From the NCBI GenBank assembly GCA_045114455.1, contig JBGUKN010000078.1, forward strand, positions 1-64,000: 64,000 nucleotides of DNA, written 5' to 3'. Source of the DNA: UBA1732 sp045114455. Lineage in GTDB: Bacteria > Verrucomicrobiota > Lentisphaeria > Victivallales > UBA1829. This document shows positions 42,969-52,479 of this stretch, piece after piece. How positions within the stretch are numbered: the first letter of the stretch is position 1; every line of letters begins with the position of its first letter. The notes beneath the pieces are model-generated. The model saw only the letters and a list, made by a program, of their open reading frames with translations. It made no database searches and was not told the DNA's origin. The translations under genes were made by a program, and so were the position numbers.

Positions 42969-45900
42969 TTACTCGGAGATCACGAAGATGTGCTGGTCGG
43001 AGTTGCACTTGAGTTCGGGAGCGTAGACGCCGCTGCCGCCAGCGGGGAGGGCGATGAAGCGTCCGGGGAGCTGCGCCCGCATCCGGTAGAACACGTTGGA
43101 ATCGCCGCGCGCCATATTGCGGAGGTAGAACTTGGCGCCGCGTTCGCGGTATTCGCGGTAGATGGGGGCCTTTCCGGTCCAGTCATAGCCGCTGACGGGT
43201 TTTTCGAACTCGAATCCGGCGGGCATGCTGTCGGCGAAGCAGACGTAGTCGTAGTCGTTCTTCGCGGTGGAGATGAGCTCGACTTCGACGAGTTCGCCAG
43301 GGCGGATCACGTCGCCGGACTTCAGCGGGACGCGTTTGTACTTATCGCGCTTGAGGGTCTGGACGGAGCCCTGGAGGCCGGCTGCGAGCGCTTCCTGCAC
43401 TTCGGGGACCAGGCGGTAGTAGTTGCGCTTGATCTTCATCTCGAGTCCGGCGGGCTCGATCTCGTCCTCCAGCGTGAAGTAGTTCAGCATGGAGTTCATG
43501 TAGAGGACGCCGGGTCCGTCGATGGAGATTTCGAGCTTGTGGTCGCCGGTTCCGAGGGCATCGGGCTTCGCGAGCGCGACGAACGGGCTGTCCCACATGG
43601 AGGTCTTGTCGACGTGGAAGTTCTTGATCTCCTTGCCGTCGAGGCAGACCTTCACGTTCATGTCGGGCGCGTCTTCGCCTGCGGTCCTGATGTAGCGGGC
43701 GAGGGAACGGACGACCGCGCCGAGTTCGCGGTTGCTGTTGCGCCACGGCGAATTGCGGATGTTCGTGACCAGGTAGTTCGCGAGCTTGCGGGCGTTCGGG
43801 TCGGACGGATCGCTGTCGAGCAGGAGGTCGAGGTAGGCGGCGTTCGTTTCGTTCTCGCTGCCGTACCAGAAGAACCTGCACGAGGTCGGGATGTTCAGGT
43901 AGGAGGTCTGGTTCTCGTCGTCGACCATGCGGAACTGCGTGAGGTTGCGGACGACCATGGCGCGTTCCTCGGACTTGGGATCGAGGGCGAGGCCGAGCAT
44001 GGAGAGACCGTAGGGCGCGAGCTGGCTGCGGAGTTCGTAGAGGAATCCGTTCAGCTCCTTGTTGGGCTTTCCGGCCTTGGCGAGGACGCGTGCGACGAGG
44101 GCGTCGGTGTTGGAGACGCCTTTGAGCTTGCGGATATCGACGAGGCGTTCCTCGGCGTGTGCCTGGAGCCAGCCGATGCCGCGGTTCATGGCGCCGTCGA
44201 CGGTCTTGTCGCCGAACGCGCTGACGTCCAGCAGGGCGTCGACCACATAGGCGGTGGTGTCGGGGAAGGAGTGTTCGCGGTAGCCGCCGAACCAGCCCCA
44301 GCCGCCGTCGGCATTGACCATGGTGAGGATCATCTTCAGGTTTTCCGCCATCACGCGGTTGAACGTCTTGGCGTCGAACGACGGATCGACCTTGCCGTCC
44401 TTCCAGCAGTATTTCTCCATATATTCGGTATAGAGCTTGTCGCGGGAAGTCTTCGCCGGGTGGACGTCATCGAAACTGACGCCGAGCTTGTTGAGGGCGT
44501 TCTTCGCGGCCATGGACGGCACGAAGCGGTTCACGACGCCGAACACGGTGGCTTCGCCGTCGGCGGCGAGGTAGGGCAGGAGTTCGACCATCGCCATCGC
44601 CGCGCCGGGGGCGAGGTTCACGGTGAGGAACGTCGTTTCGGGCTTGCGCTGTTCCGGGACCTTCAGCGTGACAGTAGCGGACTTGTTGTCCTTGTCGAGG
44701 TAGGCGAAGTTGTTCACCTGCTTGTCGATGCCCTTCACGAGGACGGGCAGGGCGAGCTGGAGCGCGTCGTCCTCGTCGCCGGCCTTCACGGAGAGCGTGA
44801 TCTTGCTTTCGCCGACTGCCTTCGCGTTCAGAGTGAACGGGCAGGCGGTGTGGCTTCCGGCCTTGACGGTGATGGTCGCGGCGTTCTTCGCGGCGCCGAC
44901 GGTGTCACCGTCGACGGTGAGCGTAACGTTCGCGGTGACGTCCTTTTCGGTGTAGTTGTGGACGTTCGCGACGGCGTTGACCGTGTCGCCGTTCACCAGG
45001 AAGCGCGGGAGCTCCAGGCGGGCGATGAGGTCCTTGCTGACGACGAATTCGGAATCGCCTTCGCCGACCGACGTGTCGGCAGTGAGGGACCACACGTGGA
45101 CCTTCCATGTGGTGAGGTTGTCGGGAGCCGGGACGTCGATGGTGGTCTGGCCGTTCTCGTCAAGCTTCACGAGCCCGGCGAAGTACGCGGCGTCGAGGAA
45201 GTTGGAGCGGACGAAGGAATCGCCGCCGCCAATGCCGCCGTTCATGCCGCCGCCCATTTCCATTTCGACGGCCTCTTCCGCCATCGCCATGTCGGCGCTT
45301 GCGGCTTTCATCGCCATGCGGGCACCGCCGGGCGCCGCAGTGGGAGCGGCTTCCATGACGGCGTCGTCCATGCTGTTCATGGCAGCGCCGAAACTCATGA
45401 CCGCGCCGCCTGCGCCGCCGCCGAAACCGCCCATACCGCCACCGAAGCCGCGGGACATGGCGCTGCTGCTTTTGCGGACGATGCCTCCGTCGAAGTAGAC
45501 GCTTTCGCCGTAGCCGAGATTGAACGGGAAGATGTGTCCGCTCATGGAGAGGTTGTCGTTCATGAAGTGGATCCCGCGTGCGGGATTGTTGTGGAGGCTG
45601 GTCCCCTGGTCGAGGTTCACGGTCCAGTCGGCGTAGTGCGAACGCTTCCAGTTCCAGAAGAAGGAATTGATCGCCGGGATGCGGCTGGACGCGATGGCGT
45701 CGAGGGACTTGTCATAGACCGTGAGCGTGACCGCGCCGGAGACGGGCTTGCCGGTGCCGTCCTTCACGGTGATCGTCATCGGGACGTTCTGGCGCGGCTT
45801 GACGGGCTTCTTCGGGCCCGCGATGTCGACGTCGAGCATCTTGGAGACCGGCGGGACGGCGATCATCTTGGAAAGGCGCTGGACTTCGCCGTTTCCGACC

Positions 45901-48900
45901 GCGATCACGGAGACATAGGTGTTCGGGCGGTCGCCGGGGAGGAAGTCCATCTTGAACTCGTGCGAGTATTCCTTGTCGCCGAGGGTGACGCATTCGTACT
46001 GCGTCTCGCGTTCCTGGCGCGTGAAGAAGTAGAGGGTGGCGCCGGGCTTCTTCATGGAGACGAGGATGCCGGCGGATTCGCCGGGCATGTACTCGCTCTT
46101 GTCGGTGGTGATCTCGAGCGGGAGCTGGCTGAAGAGGTCGCCGGACTTGTCGAACCCGGCCACGAAGAGCGGATAGGAGCCTTCGCAGGTCACGGGATCT
46201 TTGCCGCCGTTCGCCTTCAGCGAGGCGTCGGAGGTGATGCTGGAGACGACTTCGTAGACGCCCTGGCGGTCGATCACGAAGCTCACGCCGTTCTCGTCGC
46301 CCGCGGTCACGTCCATGACTTTCACGGGCTGGCCGACGCGGTGCGGCACGCCGTCCTTGTCGAGGTCGCGGAGATAGATGGAGACGGTTCCCTTGCCCGC
46401 GACGGGCTTGCCGTCCGGGGTGGTGGCCTTCACGACGAGCGTGACGGGCTTGCCGGTGCGTGCGAATCCGGTCTTGGCGGACGAGGAGACGTAGAACGGC
46501 TGGGCGGCGGTCACGACGGAGCCGGAGCCGTTGACCACGCGGTTGGATTCGTCGGAGACTTCGGCGTCGATGATGTAGCGGAAGTCGAGGTTGCCGAAGC
46601 GGCGGAGCGCATCGCCCGTGTCGATCGGCACGGTCAGGCAGCCGTCGTCGTCCGCGACGCCCTCGGCCTGCGTGATGAGGTCGCGTCCATAGGTGACCTG
46701 GCGGATGCTCTCGTCGCGGTAGGCGGTGGAGCAGATCCAGTAGCCTTCGCCGAAGAGCCAGTCGAAGCGGCCGCGGAACGGGAAGATGCGGCGTGCCTGT
46801 TCGCGGTGGACGGTGTACTTGATCTTCGCGCCGGACATGGGCGCGCCGAAATAGTATTTCGCCTTGATCTTCGCCTCGAAGATGCCGCCGGTCTTCACCT
46901 GCGTCTCGGGCATTTCCACGTCAAGCAGATATTCGGGCTTCTTGTATTCCTCGACGGAGAACGAGACGCCGCCGTTGCCGGTGCTCAGGCTGAAGCTTCC
47001 GAGTGAGACGTCGTCCGGGAGCTTGAACTCCTCGGTGGCGGCGGCCAGCATCGGGTCGCCGGAGATGTTCTGCTCGTACAGCTTCTTGCCGCGGGCGTCG
47101 GTGCCGGTGAGCTTCAGCTTGTATTCCGTCCGCTTCTGCGGTTCCTTCTCGTCGTAGGAGGCGCGGCGAGTGTAGACGGTGTATTTCACCGTGTCGCCGG
47201 GACGGTACACGGGGCGGTCGGTGATGATGTAGTCGCGGTCGCGTTCGTAGAAACGGCCCGCGTTGATGGTGGAGTAGTAGGCGTGCGGAAGGAAGGTGAG
47301 CCCGTCCTCGGATTCGGAGAGGATGAGCGTGCGGTCGTTGAGTTTTTCGGGGAAGATGACCGCGCCGTCCTTGCCGGTCGTGACCTCGAATTCCTTCACG
47401 ATGATGCGGTAGCGACGTCCGCCGAACTCGTTCTGGTTGCGGTTGTTCGCGTATTCCGTCCGGTAGTTCATGATCTTGAGCTTGCGATCGGCGAGCGGTT
47501 CGCCGGTCTTCGAGTCGTTGAGCGTGAGGAAACGGCCCTTGGTGACGGATTCCTTCGAGAGGATCTCCGGGGTGATCCAGACCAGATTTTCATACCAGGA
47601 ATCCCTGGAGTAGGTGCCTTCCGTGCCTTCGGGCAGGGTACGGACGATGTACGCGCCGGGCTCGGTGATGGGCAGCGTGACCTCGGTGTCGGTCTCCCAG
47701 TGGTGCGGCTTCGGCGTCACGTCGAACGTGAATTCGGAAATCTTTTCCTTGATTGCGGGGCCCCAGCCCTTGAACCCGGTGTTCAGCTGGTAGGCGTTGT
47801 CGGTCTCATAGGAGCGGTCGCCGCCCTCGCGGAGGCTCTTCAGCATGATCTCGACGGCGGTCTTCGCGTCGGCCTTCGTGACGACCGCGCGGACCTTCGT
47901 GGTGTTGCGGCTGCGGTACGCCAGGACGGGCTTCGTACCGTACGGGACGACCTGGATGCCCTGCGTGGAGCCCCAGTTGCAGAGGATCTGCTGGACCATC
48001 TCGTTTTCATTGGCCTTCTTGAACCAGTCGGCGGCGGATTCGTACTGCATGCGGGCGAGGTAGAGGTAACCGAGCTGCAGCGCGGACTGCTGTTTGTAGA
48101 GGCCTGCCTTGTCGTCATTGGCGAGTTCCTTGAAGATGCGGAAATAGCTGAACTCCTCGGGGAGCGCGATCTTGCGGACGCCGTCCGCGAGCTCGGCGAC
48201 GGTCTCGACGTCCTTCAGTTCATAGAGATAATCGCGGTACTTGTCGGAGGTCTGGTATTCGTTCTTGACGCTCCAGTCGATCTGCGAGAAATCGAACTCG
48301 TTGGCGAGGAAGGACGCCCAGTCGTATTTGCTCTGATAATCGCCGAGCGCGATGGCCTGTTCCAGCGCCCAGCGGAAGCGTTCGCCGTCGCACTTCGCGG
48401 ACGCGAAATCCTTCGGGCAGGAATAGAGGACCGGGGAGCCGTCCTTGTTCACCGGCGGACGCGAGGAGCTGCCGAAATCGCCGTCGTCGTAGTCAGGCAG
48501 GACGGTCAGATCGGTGAGCGACTGGAGCTTGTAGGACTGTCCGCCTGTCTGGTTGCGACAGAGCAGGGAGGCGAGGGCGCGGTAGTATTTGATCTGAAGC
48601 GGCTTCGAAACGTTCTTCGCCTCTTCGGACGCGGACGCCATGAACCGAAGGTTTTCGACGCGGTCGCGGGCGGTGCTGTTCACGCGACGTCCGGCGTTGC
48701 CGCGGTTGGAACCGCGCGTGAAGGAGTTGTTGAAGAAGAAGCCGTAGCTGGTGACGTTGGCGTTCAGCTCGGCGGCCAGCGAGACGTTCTTCGGGAAGCG
48801 CGCGGTCACGAAGGCGAACGCCTCGTCGTATTCCTTCACGCGGTTGTTGCTGACGAGGCTGGCGCGGTAGCAGTTCCACAGCGGGCCGACGGCTTCGCTC

Positions 48901-49127
48901 TGGGACTTCGCGGGGATGGCTTCCAGCGCGGCGCGCGCGGCGTCGGCGGATTCCTTGAAGTTGCCTTCTTCCATGAGTCTGCGGATCTTGGCGATCGTCT
49001 CTTTTTCAGCGGGGGTCTGCGCCGTTTCGGCAGACTGTTTTTCGTCCTGCGCCAACGCCGCCGGAAGGGCGAAGAACGCCGGGAGAACGGCCGCCGCGGT
49101 CAGGAGGAAGCGGATGTTTCGGTTCAT
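42969..49127 (-). CDS. Alpha-2-macroglobulin family protein lacking the thioester
   Basis: A 2052-residue secreted protein with signal peptide (RFLLTAAAVLPAFFALPAAL, cleavage near ALA). Residues about 40-420 are helical repeats (TPR-like). They are followed by macroglobulin beta-sandwich domains, an A2M signature (LTTWKVHVWSLT, near 1335), and an alpha/alpha thioester-type domain. At the expected CxEQ site the sequence reads PYLAADGEATVFG (near 1517), so the reactive Cys-Gln pair is missing. A Gly/Met/Ala-rich loop at about 1220-1300 occupies a bait-region-like position. Family members trap proteases in the periplasm. No penicillin-binding protein 1C partner lies nearby. AAAGGA precedes the start at 49127. 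Confidence 0.87.
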   Translation of the reverse strand: MNRNIRFLLTAAAVLPAFFALPAALAQDEKQSAETAQTPAEKETIAKIRRLMEEGNFKESADAARAALEAIPAKSQSEAVGPLWNCYRASLVSNNRVKEYDEAFAFVTARFPKNVSLAAELNANVTSYGFFFNNSFTRGSNRGNAGRRVNSTARDRVENLRFMASASEEAKNVSKPLQIKYYRALASLLCRNQTGGQSYKLQSLTDLTVLPDYDDGDFGSSSRPPVNKDGSPVLYSCPKDFASAKCDGERFRWALEQAIALGDYQSKYDWASFLANEFDFSQIDWSVKNEYQTSDKYRDYLYELKDVETVAELADGVRKIALPEEFSYFRIFKELANDDKAGLYKQQSALQLGYLYLARMQYESAADWFKKANENEMVQQILCNWGSTQGIQVVPYGTKPVLAYRSRNTTKVRAVVTKADAKTAVEIMLKSLREGGDRSYETDNAYQLNTGFKGWGPAIKEKISEFTFDVTPKPHHWETDTEVTLPITEPGAYIVRTLPEGTEGTYSRDSWYENLVWITPEILSKESVTKGRFLTLNDSKTGEPLADRKLKIMNYRTEYANNRNQNEFGGRRYRIIVKEFEVTTGKDGAVIFPEKLNDRTLILSESEDGLTFLPHAYYSTINAGRFYERDRDYIITDRPVYRPGDTVKYTVYTRRASYDEKEPQKRTEYKLKLTGTDARGKKLYEQNISGDPMLAAATEEFKLPDDVSLGSFSLSTGNGGVSFSVEEYKKPEYLLDVEMPETQVKTGGIFEAKIKAKYYFGAPMSGAKIKYTVHREQARRIFPFRGRFDWLFGEGYWICSTAYRDESIRQVTYGRDLITQAEGVADDDGCLTVPIDTGDALRRFGNLDFRYIIDAEVSDESNRVVNGSGSVVTAAQPFYVSSSAKTGFARTGKPVTLVVKATTPDGKPVAGKGTVSIYLRDLDKDGVPHRVGQPVKVMDVTAGDENGVSFVIDRQGVYEVVSSITSDASLKANGGKDPVTCEGSYPLFVAGFDKSGDLFSQLPLEITTDKSEYMPGESAGILVSMKKPGATLYFFTRQERETQYECVTLGDKEYSHEFKMDFLPGDRPNTYVSVIAVGNGEVQRLSKMIAVPPVSKMLDVDIAGPKKPVKPRQNVPMTITVKDGTGKPVSGAVTLTVYDKSLDAIASSRIPAINSFFWNWKRSHYADWTVNLDQGTSLHNNPARGIHFMNDNLSMSGHIFPFNLGYGESVYFDGGIVRKSSSAMSRGFGGGMGGFGGGAGGAVMSFGAAMNSMDDAVMEAAPTAAPGGARMAMKAASADMAMAEEAVEMEMGGGMNGGIGGGDSFVRSNFLDAAYFAGLVKLDENGQTTIDVPAPDNLTTWKVHVWSLTADTSVGEGDSEFVVSKDLIARLELPRFLVNGDTVNAVANVHNYTEKDVTANVTLTVDGDTVGAAKNAATITVKAGSHTACPFTLNAKAVGESKITLSVKAGDEDDALQLALPVLVKGIDKQVNNFAYLDKDNKSATVTLKVPEQRKPETTFLTVNLAPGAAMAMVELLPYLAADGEATVFGVVNRFVPSMAAKNALNKLGVSFDDVHPAKTSRDKLYTEYMEKYCWKDGKVDPSFDAKTFNRVMAENLKMILTMVNADGGWGWFGGYREHSFPDTTAYVVDALLDVSAFGDKTVDGAMNRGIGWLQAHAEERLVDIRKLKGVSNTDALVARVLAKAGKPNKELNGFLYELRSQLAPYGLSMLGLALDPKSEERAMVVRNLTQFRMVDDENQTSYLNIPTSCRFFWYGSENETNAAYLDLLLDSDPSDPNARKLANYLVTNIRNSPWRNSNRELGAVVRSLARYIRTAGEDAPDMNVKVCLDGKEIKNFHVDKTSMWDSPFVALAKPDALGTGDHKLEISIDGPGVLYMNSMLNYFTLEDEIEPAGLEMKIKRNYYRLVPEVQEALAAGLQGSVQTLKRDKYKRVPLKSGDVIRPGELVEVELISTAKNDYDYVCFADSMPAGFEFEKPVSGYDWTGKAPIYREYRERGAKFYLRNMARGDSNVFYRMRAQLPGRFIALPAGGSGVYAPELKCNSDQHIFVISE

Positions 49128-49279
49128 GGGAAAATCCTTTCTCTGGTGGTCCGGGAGCGTTGACACGGCGGACAAAAATGAGCAGTCCGCCCCGCCGTAT
49201 GCTTCCGGGCAATAAAAAAATGATTGTTGAATTCGTTCGTTTCTGACAATTTGACGCGGGACGGAAGAATATCTTAGCG

Positions 49280-49319
49280 AAAAAAAGGAAGAACAATCTT
49301 TTTTTTCAGATTATTCTTC
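49280..49319 (-). terminator. Terminator overlapping the end of the membrane-protein gene
   Basis: On the minus strand GAAGAATAATCT (49319-49308) pairs with AGATTGTTCTTC (49299-49288), with one mismatch, followed by TTTTTTT (49286-49280). The upstream arm contains the last codons and the TAA stop of the gene at 49311. Confidence 0.85.
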
Positions 49320-50048
49320 GATTTCTTCACTTTCTTCTTCCGCATCGTCATCCGCGTTGTCGTCCGCGTTATCGTCCGACTCTTCATGAGGCTCTTCGCC
49401 GGCGGAACGCAGAATCCGGACGACGGTGTTCACGTCGCGCGGATCGAACATCAGGACGAGCGTGCCGCCGTCGCCGGGTTCGATGCGTTTGAACGCCGAA
49501 AGCGCGGTGCGGACTTTTTCCCGGCTCATCGCATCCTTCTCGACCCATCGCGCCATTTTTTCCATAGCGCGCTGCGACATCGGGAGTTTGCCGATGGAGC
49601 CGGAACCGGGAACGATCGAGAGTTGACCGTCGTCGACGTACGGCGTCAGCTCGGCGAAGAGGTTTGCGGCCTTGCCGAATCTGAGCGAACCGGAGAAAAA
49701 GAGCCTGATTTTGCCGTCCTCCCAGATTGCGGCGTAGGGGACCGTCTCCGGCGCGTTCGGCCGGTCGTCGCGCATCATGGCGTTCAGGAGCGTCTGCACT
49801 TCGTTCTGCGTAAGATGAAGTTCGGCGGTCTCGACCACGCGGCCCTCCTTGTCGACCAGCGAACGCGCCAGACGGGTGATGACGCCCGCCATCACGCCTT
49901 TGTCGCGGCCGTCGAACGTCGGGGCGGGATAGGACACCGGATTGCCGATCGCGAGCAGGACGAGCACGATCAGGAGGACGATCAGGAGGATCAGAAGGAC
50001 AAGGAACGATTTCAGCAGTCTGATGAAACAGCCTTTTTTCGATGCCAT
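49311..50048 (-). CDS. Single-pass membrane protein with acidic tail, function unknown
   Basis: A 245-residue protein: basic N terminus, one long membrane helix (about 12-34), then a soluble domain with the recurring pattern ELHLTQNEVQTLLNAMM and KIRLFFSGSLRFG, and a 25-residue Asp/Glu/Ser/Asn tail. No family recognised. It starts 21 bp after the prepilin-like gene and probably shares its promoter. Confidence 0.65.
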   Translation of the reverse strand: MASKKGCFIRLLKSFLVLLILLIVLLIVLVLLAIGNPVSYPAPTFDGRDKGVMAGVITRLARSLVDKEGRVVETAELHLTQNEVQTLLNAMMRDDRPNAPETVPYAAIWEDGKIRLFFSGSLRFGKAANLFAELTPYVDDGQLSIVPGSGSIGKLPMSQRAMEKMARWVEKDAMSREKVRTALSAFKRIEPGDGGTLVLMFDPRDVNTVVRILRSAGEEPHEESDDNADDNADDDAEEESEEIEE

Positions 50049-50069
50049 GGCGATCCTCCCGTCAAACGG

Positions 50070-50963
50070 TCAGTCGTTGTCGTCGTCGAGACGCATGGAC
50101 CAGTAGTTGCCCGCGTTCCAGCGGCTGAGCCCCTGGTCCTTGCGGATGGTGGCGCGCGGATACATGATCTTCACATGGCCGTCGGCGAACGCGTAGTTCC
50201 ACATGCTGCTGTGAAGCGTGGTGGTCGCCTTGTCGAAGGAGGACGATCCTCCGGCCGACTCGTCGCCGCCCCAGGCTTCGGACTGCTGGGATGGGCAGGA
50301 AATGGTGGACCACCAGGCGGAGAAGAATCCCGTGCGTGTGGAACGGCTGTGGTTTGCGCTGGGAACATATTCCACGAAATAGATCATGCGCGACGGCATC
50401 GGTATCTTGCCGTATTTCAGGCCGACCCAGTGGCCGTTTCCGGTGTTGCTGTCGTTGCAGATGGATTTTCCGCTTTCCGATCCGGGCTCGCCGACTTTTT
50501 CCTCGTTGCCGGTTCCGCCGCCAGGGGAATGGTTCATGGCGTAGGTGCGGATCGGAAGCCCCTCGGCATTCGGACCGCGCGGTTCCTTGTCGGCGGGGCA
50601 CTGGAAGAATTTCAGTGAGGCGAATTCCTTTTTGCTTTTGCAGGGCGGAACGCCGTGAGTCCCGACCTCGAAATTGCTGTGCGGCGTGTAGCGCAGGAGG
50701 AGGCGTTCCCACAGGGAACCGTAGTCGCCGCCGCCCGACTTCGCAGGCGTGACGAATGTCGTGTCATGGGCATACTGAAGCGCGCAGACCATCATCTGCT
50801 TCATGTTGCTGGCGCAGAGGGCCGTGTAGGCGGTGCGTTTCGCGGACTGGAGCGCGGGCAGAAGAAGCGATGCAAGGATCGCGATGATCGCGATGACGAT
50901 CAGAAGTTCGATCAGGGTGAAGCCTCGGAACGTGCAAATGGTATTGCTGTTTGTGCGTTTCAT
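50070..50963 (-). CDS. Prepilin-type N-terminal cleavage/methylation domain protein
   Basis: A 297-residue type II secretion/type IV pilin-like protein. The prepilin peptidase site is RG|FTLIELLIVIAIIAIL (G14/F15, with the conserved E19), followed by a C-terminal domain with a WG and SW-rich pattern and an FADGHVK motif near the end. Such pseudopilin-like proteins, often in large families, are a hallmark of Lentisphaerota and Planctomycetes genomes; their individual roles are mostly unknown. GAGG lies upstream of the start. Confidence 0.9.
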   Translation of the reverse strand: MKRTNSNTICTFRGFTLIELLIVIAIIAILASLLLPALQSAKRTAYTALCASNMKQMMVCALQYAHDTTFVTPAKSGGGDYGSLWERLLLRYTPHSNFEVGTHGVPPCKSKKEFASLKFFQCPADKEPRGPNAEGLPIRTYAMNHSPGGGTGNEEKVGEPGSESGKSICNDSNTGNGHWVGLKYGKIPMPSRMIYFVEYVPSANHSRSTRTGFFSAWWSTISCPSQQSEAWGGDESAGGSSSFDKATTTLHSSMWNYAFADGHVKIMYPRATIRKDQGLSRWNAGNYWSMRLDDDND

Positions 50964-51001
50964 GGGGGGTGCCTCCTCGGTTATTTTACCTATTTCACTA
51001 T

Positions 51002-51030
51002 AATCTAAAACTTGCCGGAAGAAAAATCAA
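51002..51030 (-). promoter_or_regulatory. Promoter of the prepilin-like gene
   Basis: On the minus strand TTGATT (51030-51025) and TAGATT (51007-51002) are 17 bp apart, 39 bp before the start codon at 50963. Confidence 0.5.
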
Positions 51031-51061
51031 GATGACGAATCGGGAAAACGGGGAAAAATAG

Positions 51062-51093
51062 CGTTACTTAACGAAAAGAGACGTTAATAACGT
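51062..51093. promoter_or_regulatory. Pair of CGTTA inverted repeats, possible operator
   Basis: CGTTACTTAACG (51062-51073) and ACGTTAATAACGT (51081-51093) both have CGTTA/TAACG arms, with centres about 20 bp apart. They lie in the 344-bp divergent gap 50964-51307, some 32 bp upstream of the prepilin promoter. Nothing else but the two promoters is seen in this gap. Confidence 0.35.
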
Positions 51094-51220
51094 AAAACAA
51101 GCTCAAAAAAGATCATGTCCGGAAAAAAAAGAAAGCAATTGAGGATGTCGGCGATTTGTCGAAATAAAAAACGGCCTTTGCCGTTCCGTGCTTTTTCCGG
51201 CTTTTTTTCGAAAAAAAAGC

Positions 51221-51250
51221 TTGACAGGAAGCGCAACCATGTGCTATGGT
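51221..51250 (+). promoter_or_regulatory. Sigma-70-type promoter of the ferredoxin-type aldo/keto reductase
   Basis: A perfect TTGACA (51221-51226) and TATGGT (51245-51250) are 18 bp apart. An A/T palindrome (GCTTTTTTTCGAAAAAAAAGC, with one extra A) abuts the -35 element and could be an UP element. Confidence 0.6.
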
Positions 51251-51307
51251 AAGTAAGAGACTCTCCCGAAGCCACCCCTACACCCCAGCAACACAGGAGC
51301 AATACCT

Positions 51308-52453
51308 ATGGGACACTATCTCGGCGAAGAAATCCGCAAACTCGGATTCGGCATGATGCGTCTGCCGAAAAACGGCGAAGCGATCGACATCGAAACGACC
51401 AAGATCATGGTCGACAAGTTTCTGGCCGCAGGCTTTACCTATTTCGATACGGCGTGGATTTATCAAGGCAGCGAGGATGCCACGCGGCAGGCCCTGGTGG
51501 AACGCTATCCGCGGGAGAGTTTCCAGCTCGCGACGAAGAACGCCGCATGGTGCGAATGCAAGACGCGCGAGGACGCGATCGCCCAGTTCGAAACGTCGCT
51601 GAAGCGGCTCGGGACCGATTATATCGACTTCTATCTGCTCCACAACCTCGGCGACAAGCGCACGGAGGTGTTCGAGGATTTCGATCTGTGGAATTTCGCG
51701 CTGGAACAGAAAAAGCTCGGCAGGATCCGGCACGTCGGATTCTCGTTCCACTCCACCGCCGACCAGCTCGACGAAATCCTCACGAAACATCCGGAGACGG
51801 AATTCGTCCAGCTTCAGATCAACTACGCCGACTGGGACCACAAGTTCATCCAGTCGCGCCTGAACTACGAAACCTGCCGCAAGCACAATGTGCCCGTCAT
51901 CATCATGGAACCCGTGAAGGGCGGCATGCTGGCGACGCCGCCGGAATCCGTCGTGAAGATCTTCCGCGACGCGAATCCCGACCTGTCCCCGGCGGCCTGG
52001 GCGATCCGGTTCAACGCGAGCCTGCCGGGCGTGATCACGGTCCTGTCCGGAATGAGCACGCCGGAACAGATGGACGACAATCTGAAGTCGATGAAGGATT
52101 TCCATGCGCTGACCGACGCGGAGAAGGAGACCGTGTTCAAGGCGCAGGAAGCGCTCGCCAAAGTCCCGATGATCCCCTGTACCTCCTGCGACTACTGCGC
52201 GAAGGTCTGCCCGATGAACATCGGCATCTCCGGCTCGTTCAACGGACGGAACCTGCTGACGCTGTACAGCAACGTCGAGAGCGCGAAGGTCCAGATTTTC
52301 TGGGCGGTCGCGAACATGGGCAAGAAGGACGCCATCGAGTGCATCGGCTGCGGCAAGTGCGAGGAAGTCTGCCCGCAGCACCTCGAAATCCGCAAGCTCT
52401 TGGCGGAAACAGCGAAAGCCTTCGATCAGAAGAAATCCACCCCAGAGGGGTGA
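51308..52453 (+). CDS. Aldo/keto reductase with C-terminal 4Fe-4S ferredoxin domain
   Basis: A 381-residue protein. Residues 1-270 are an aldo/keto reductase barrel with D47 and Y52 in DTAWIY, K in LATKNA and H in LLHNLG. Residues 285-370 are a two-cluster ferredoxin domain with CTSCDYCAKVCP and CIGCGKCEEVCP. Such fusions are common in anaerobes and presumably couple carbonyl reduction to ferredoxin-type electron carriers; substrates are unknown. It has its own promoter and converges on alkD. Confidence 0.88.
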   Translation: MGHYLGEEIRKLGFGMMRLPKNGEAIDIETTKIMVDKFLAAGFTYFDTAWIYQGSEDATRQALVERYPRESFQLATKNAAWCECKTREDAIAQFETSLKRLGTDYIDFYLLHNLGDKRTEVFEDFDLWNFALEQKKLGRIRHVGFSFHSTADQLDEILTKHPETEFVQLQINYADWDHKFIQSRLNYETCRKHNVPVIIMEPVKGGMLATPPESVVKIFRDANPDLSPAAWAIRFNASLPGVITVLSGMSTPEQMDDNLKSMKDFHALTDAEKETVFKAQEALAKVPMIPCTSCDYCAKVCPMNIGISGSFNGRNLLTLYSNVESAKVQIFWAVANMGKKDAIECIGCGKCEEVCPQHLEIRKLLAETAKAFDQKKSTPEG

Positions 52454-52479
52454 CGTGCTGCGCGACGGCGCGATGTCTG

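Noticed and set aside
42990..47006. A 1338-codon plus-strand open frame opposite the alpha-2-macroglobulin gene
   Set aside because: Low-complexity Val/Gly/Glu/His-rich translation typical of GC-rich antisense frames; no motif. The same applies to long antisense frames over nrdD (15630-17777) and leuS (57493-59955).
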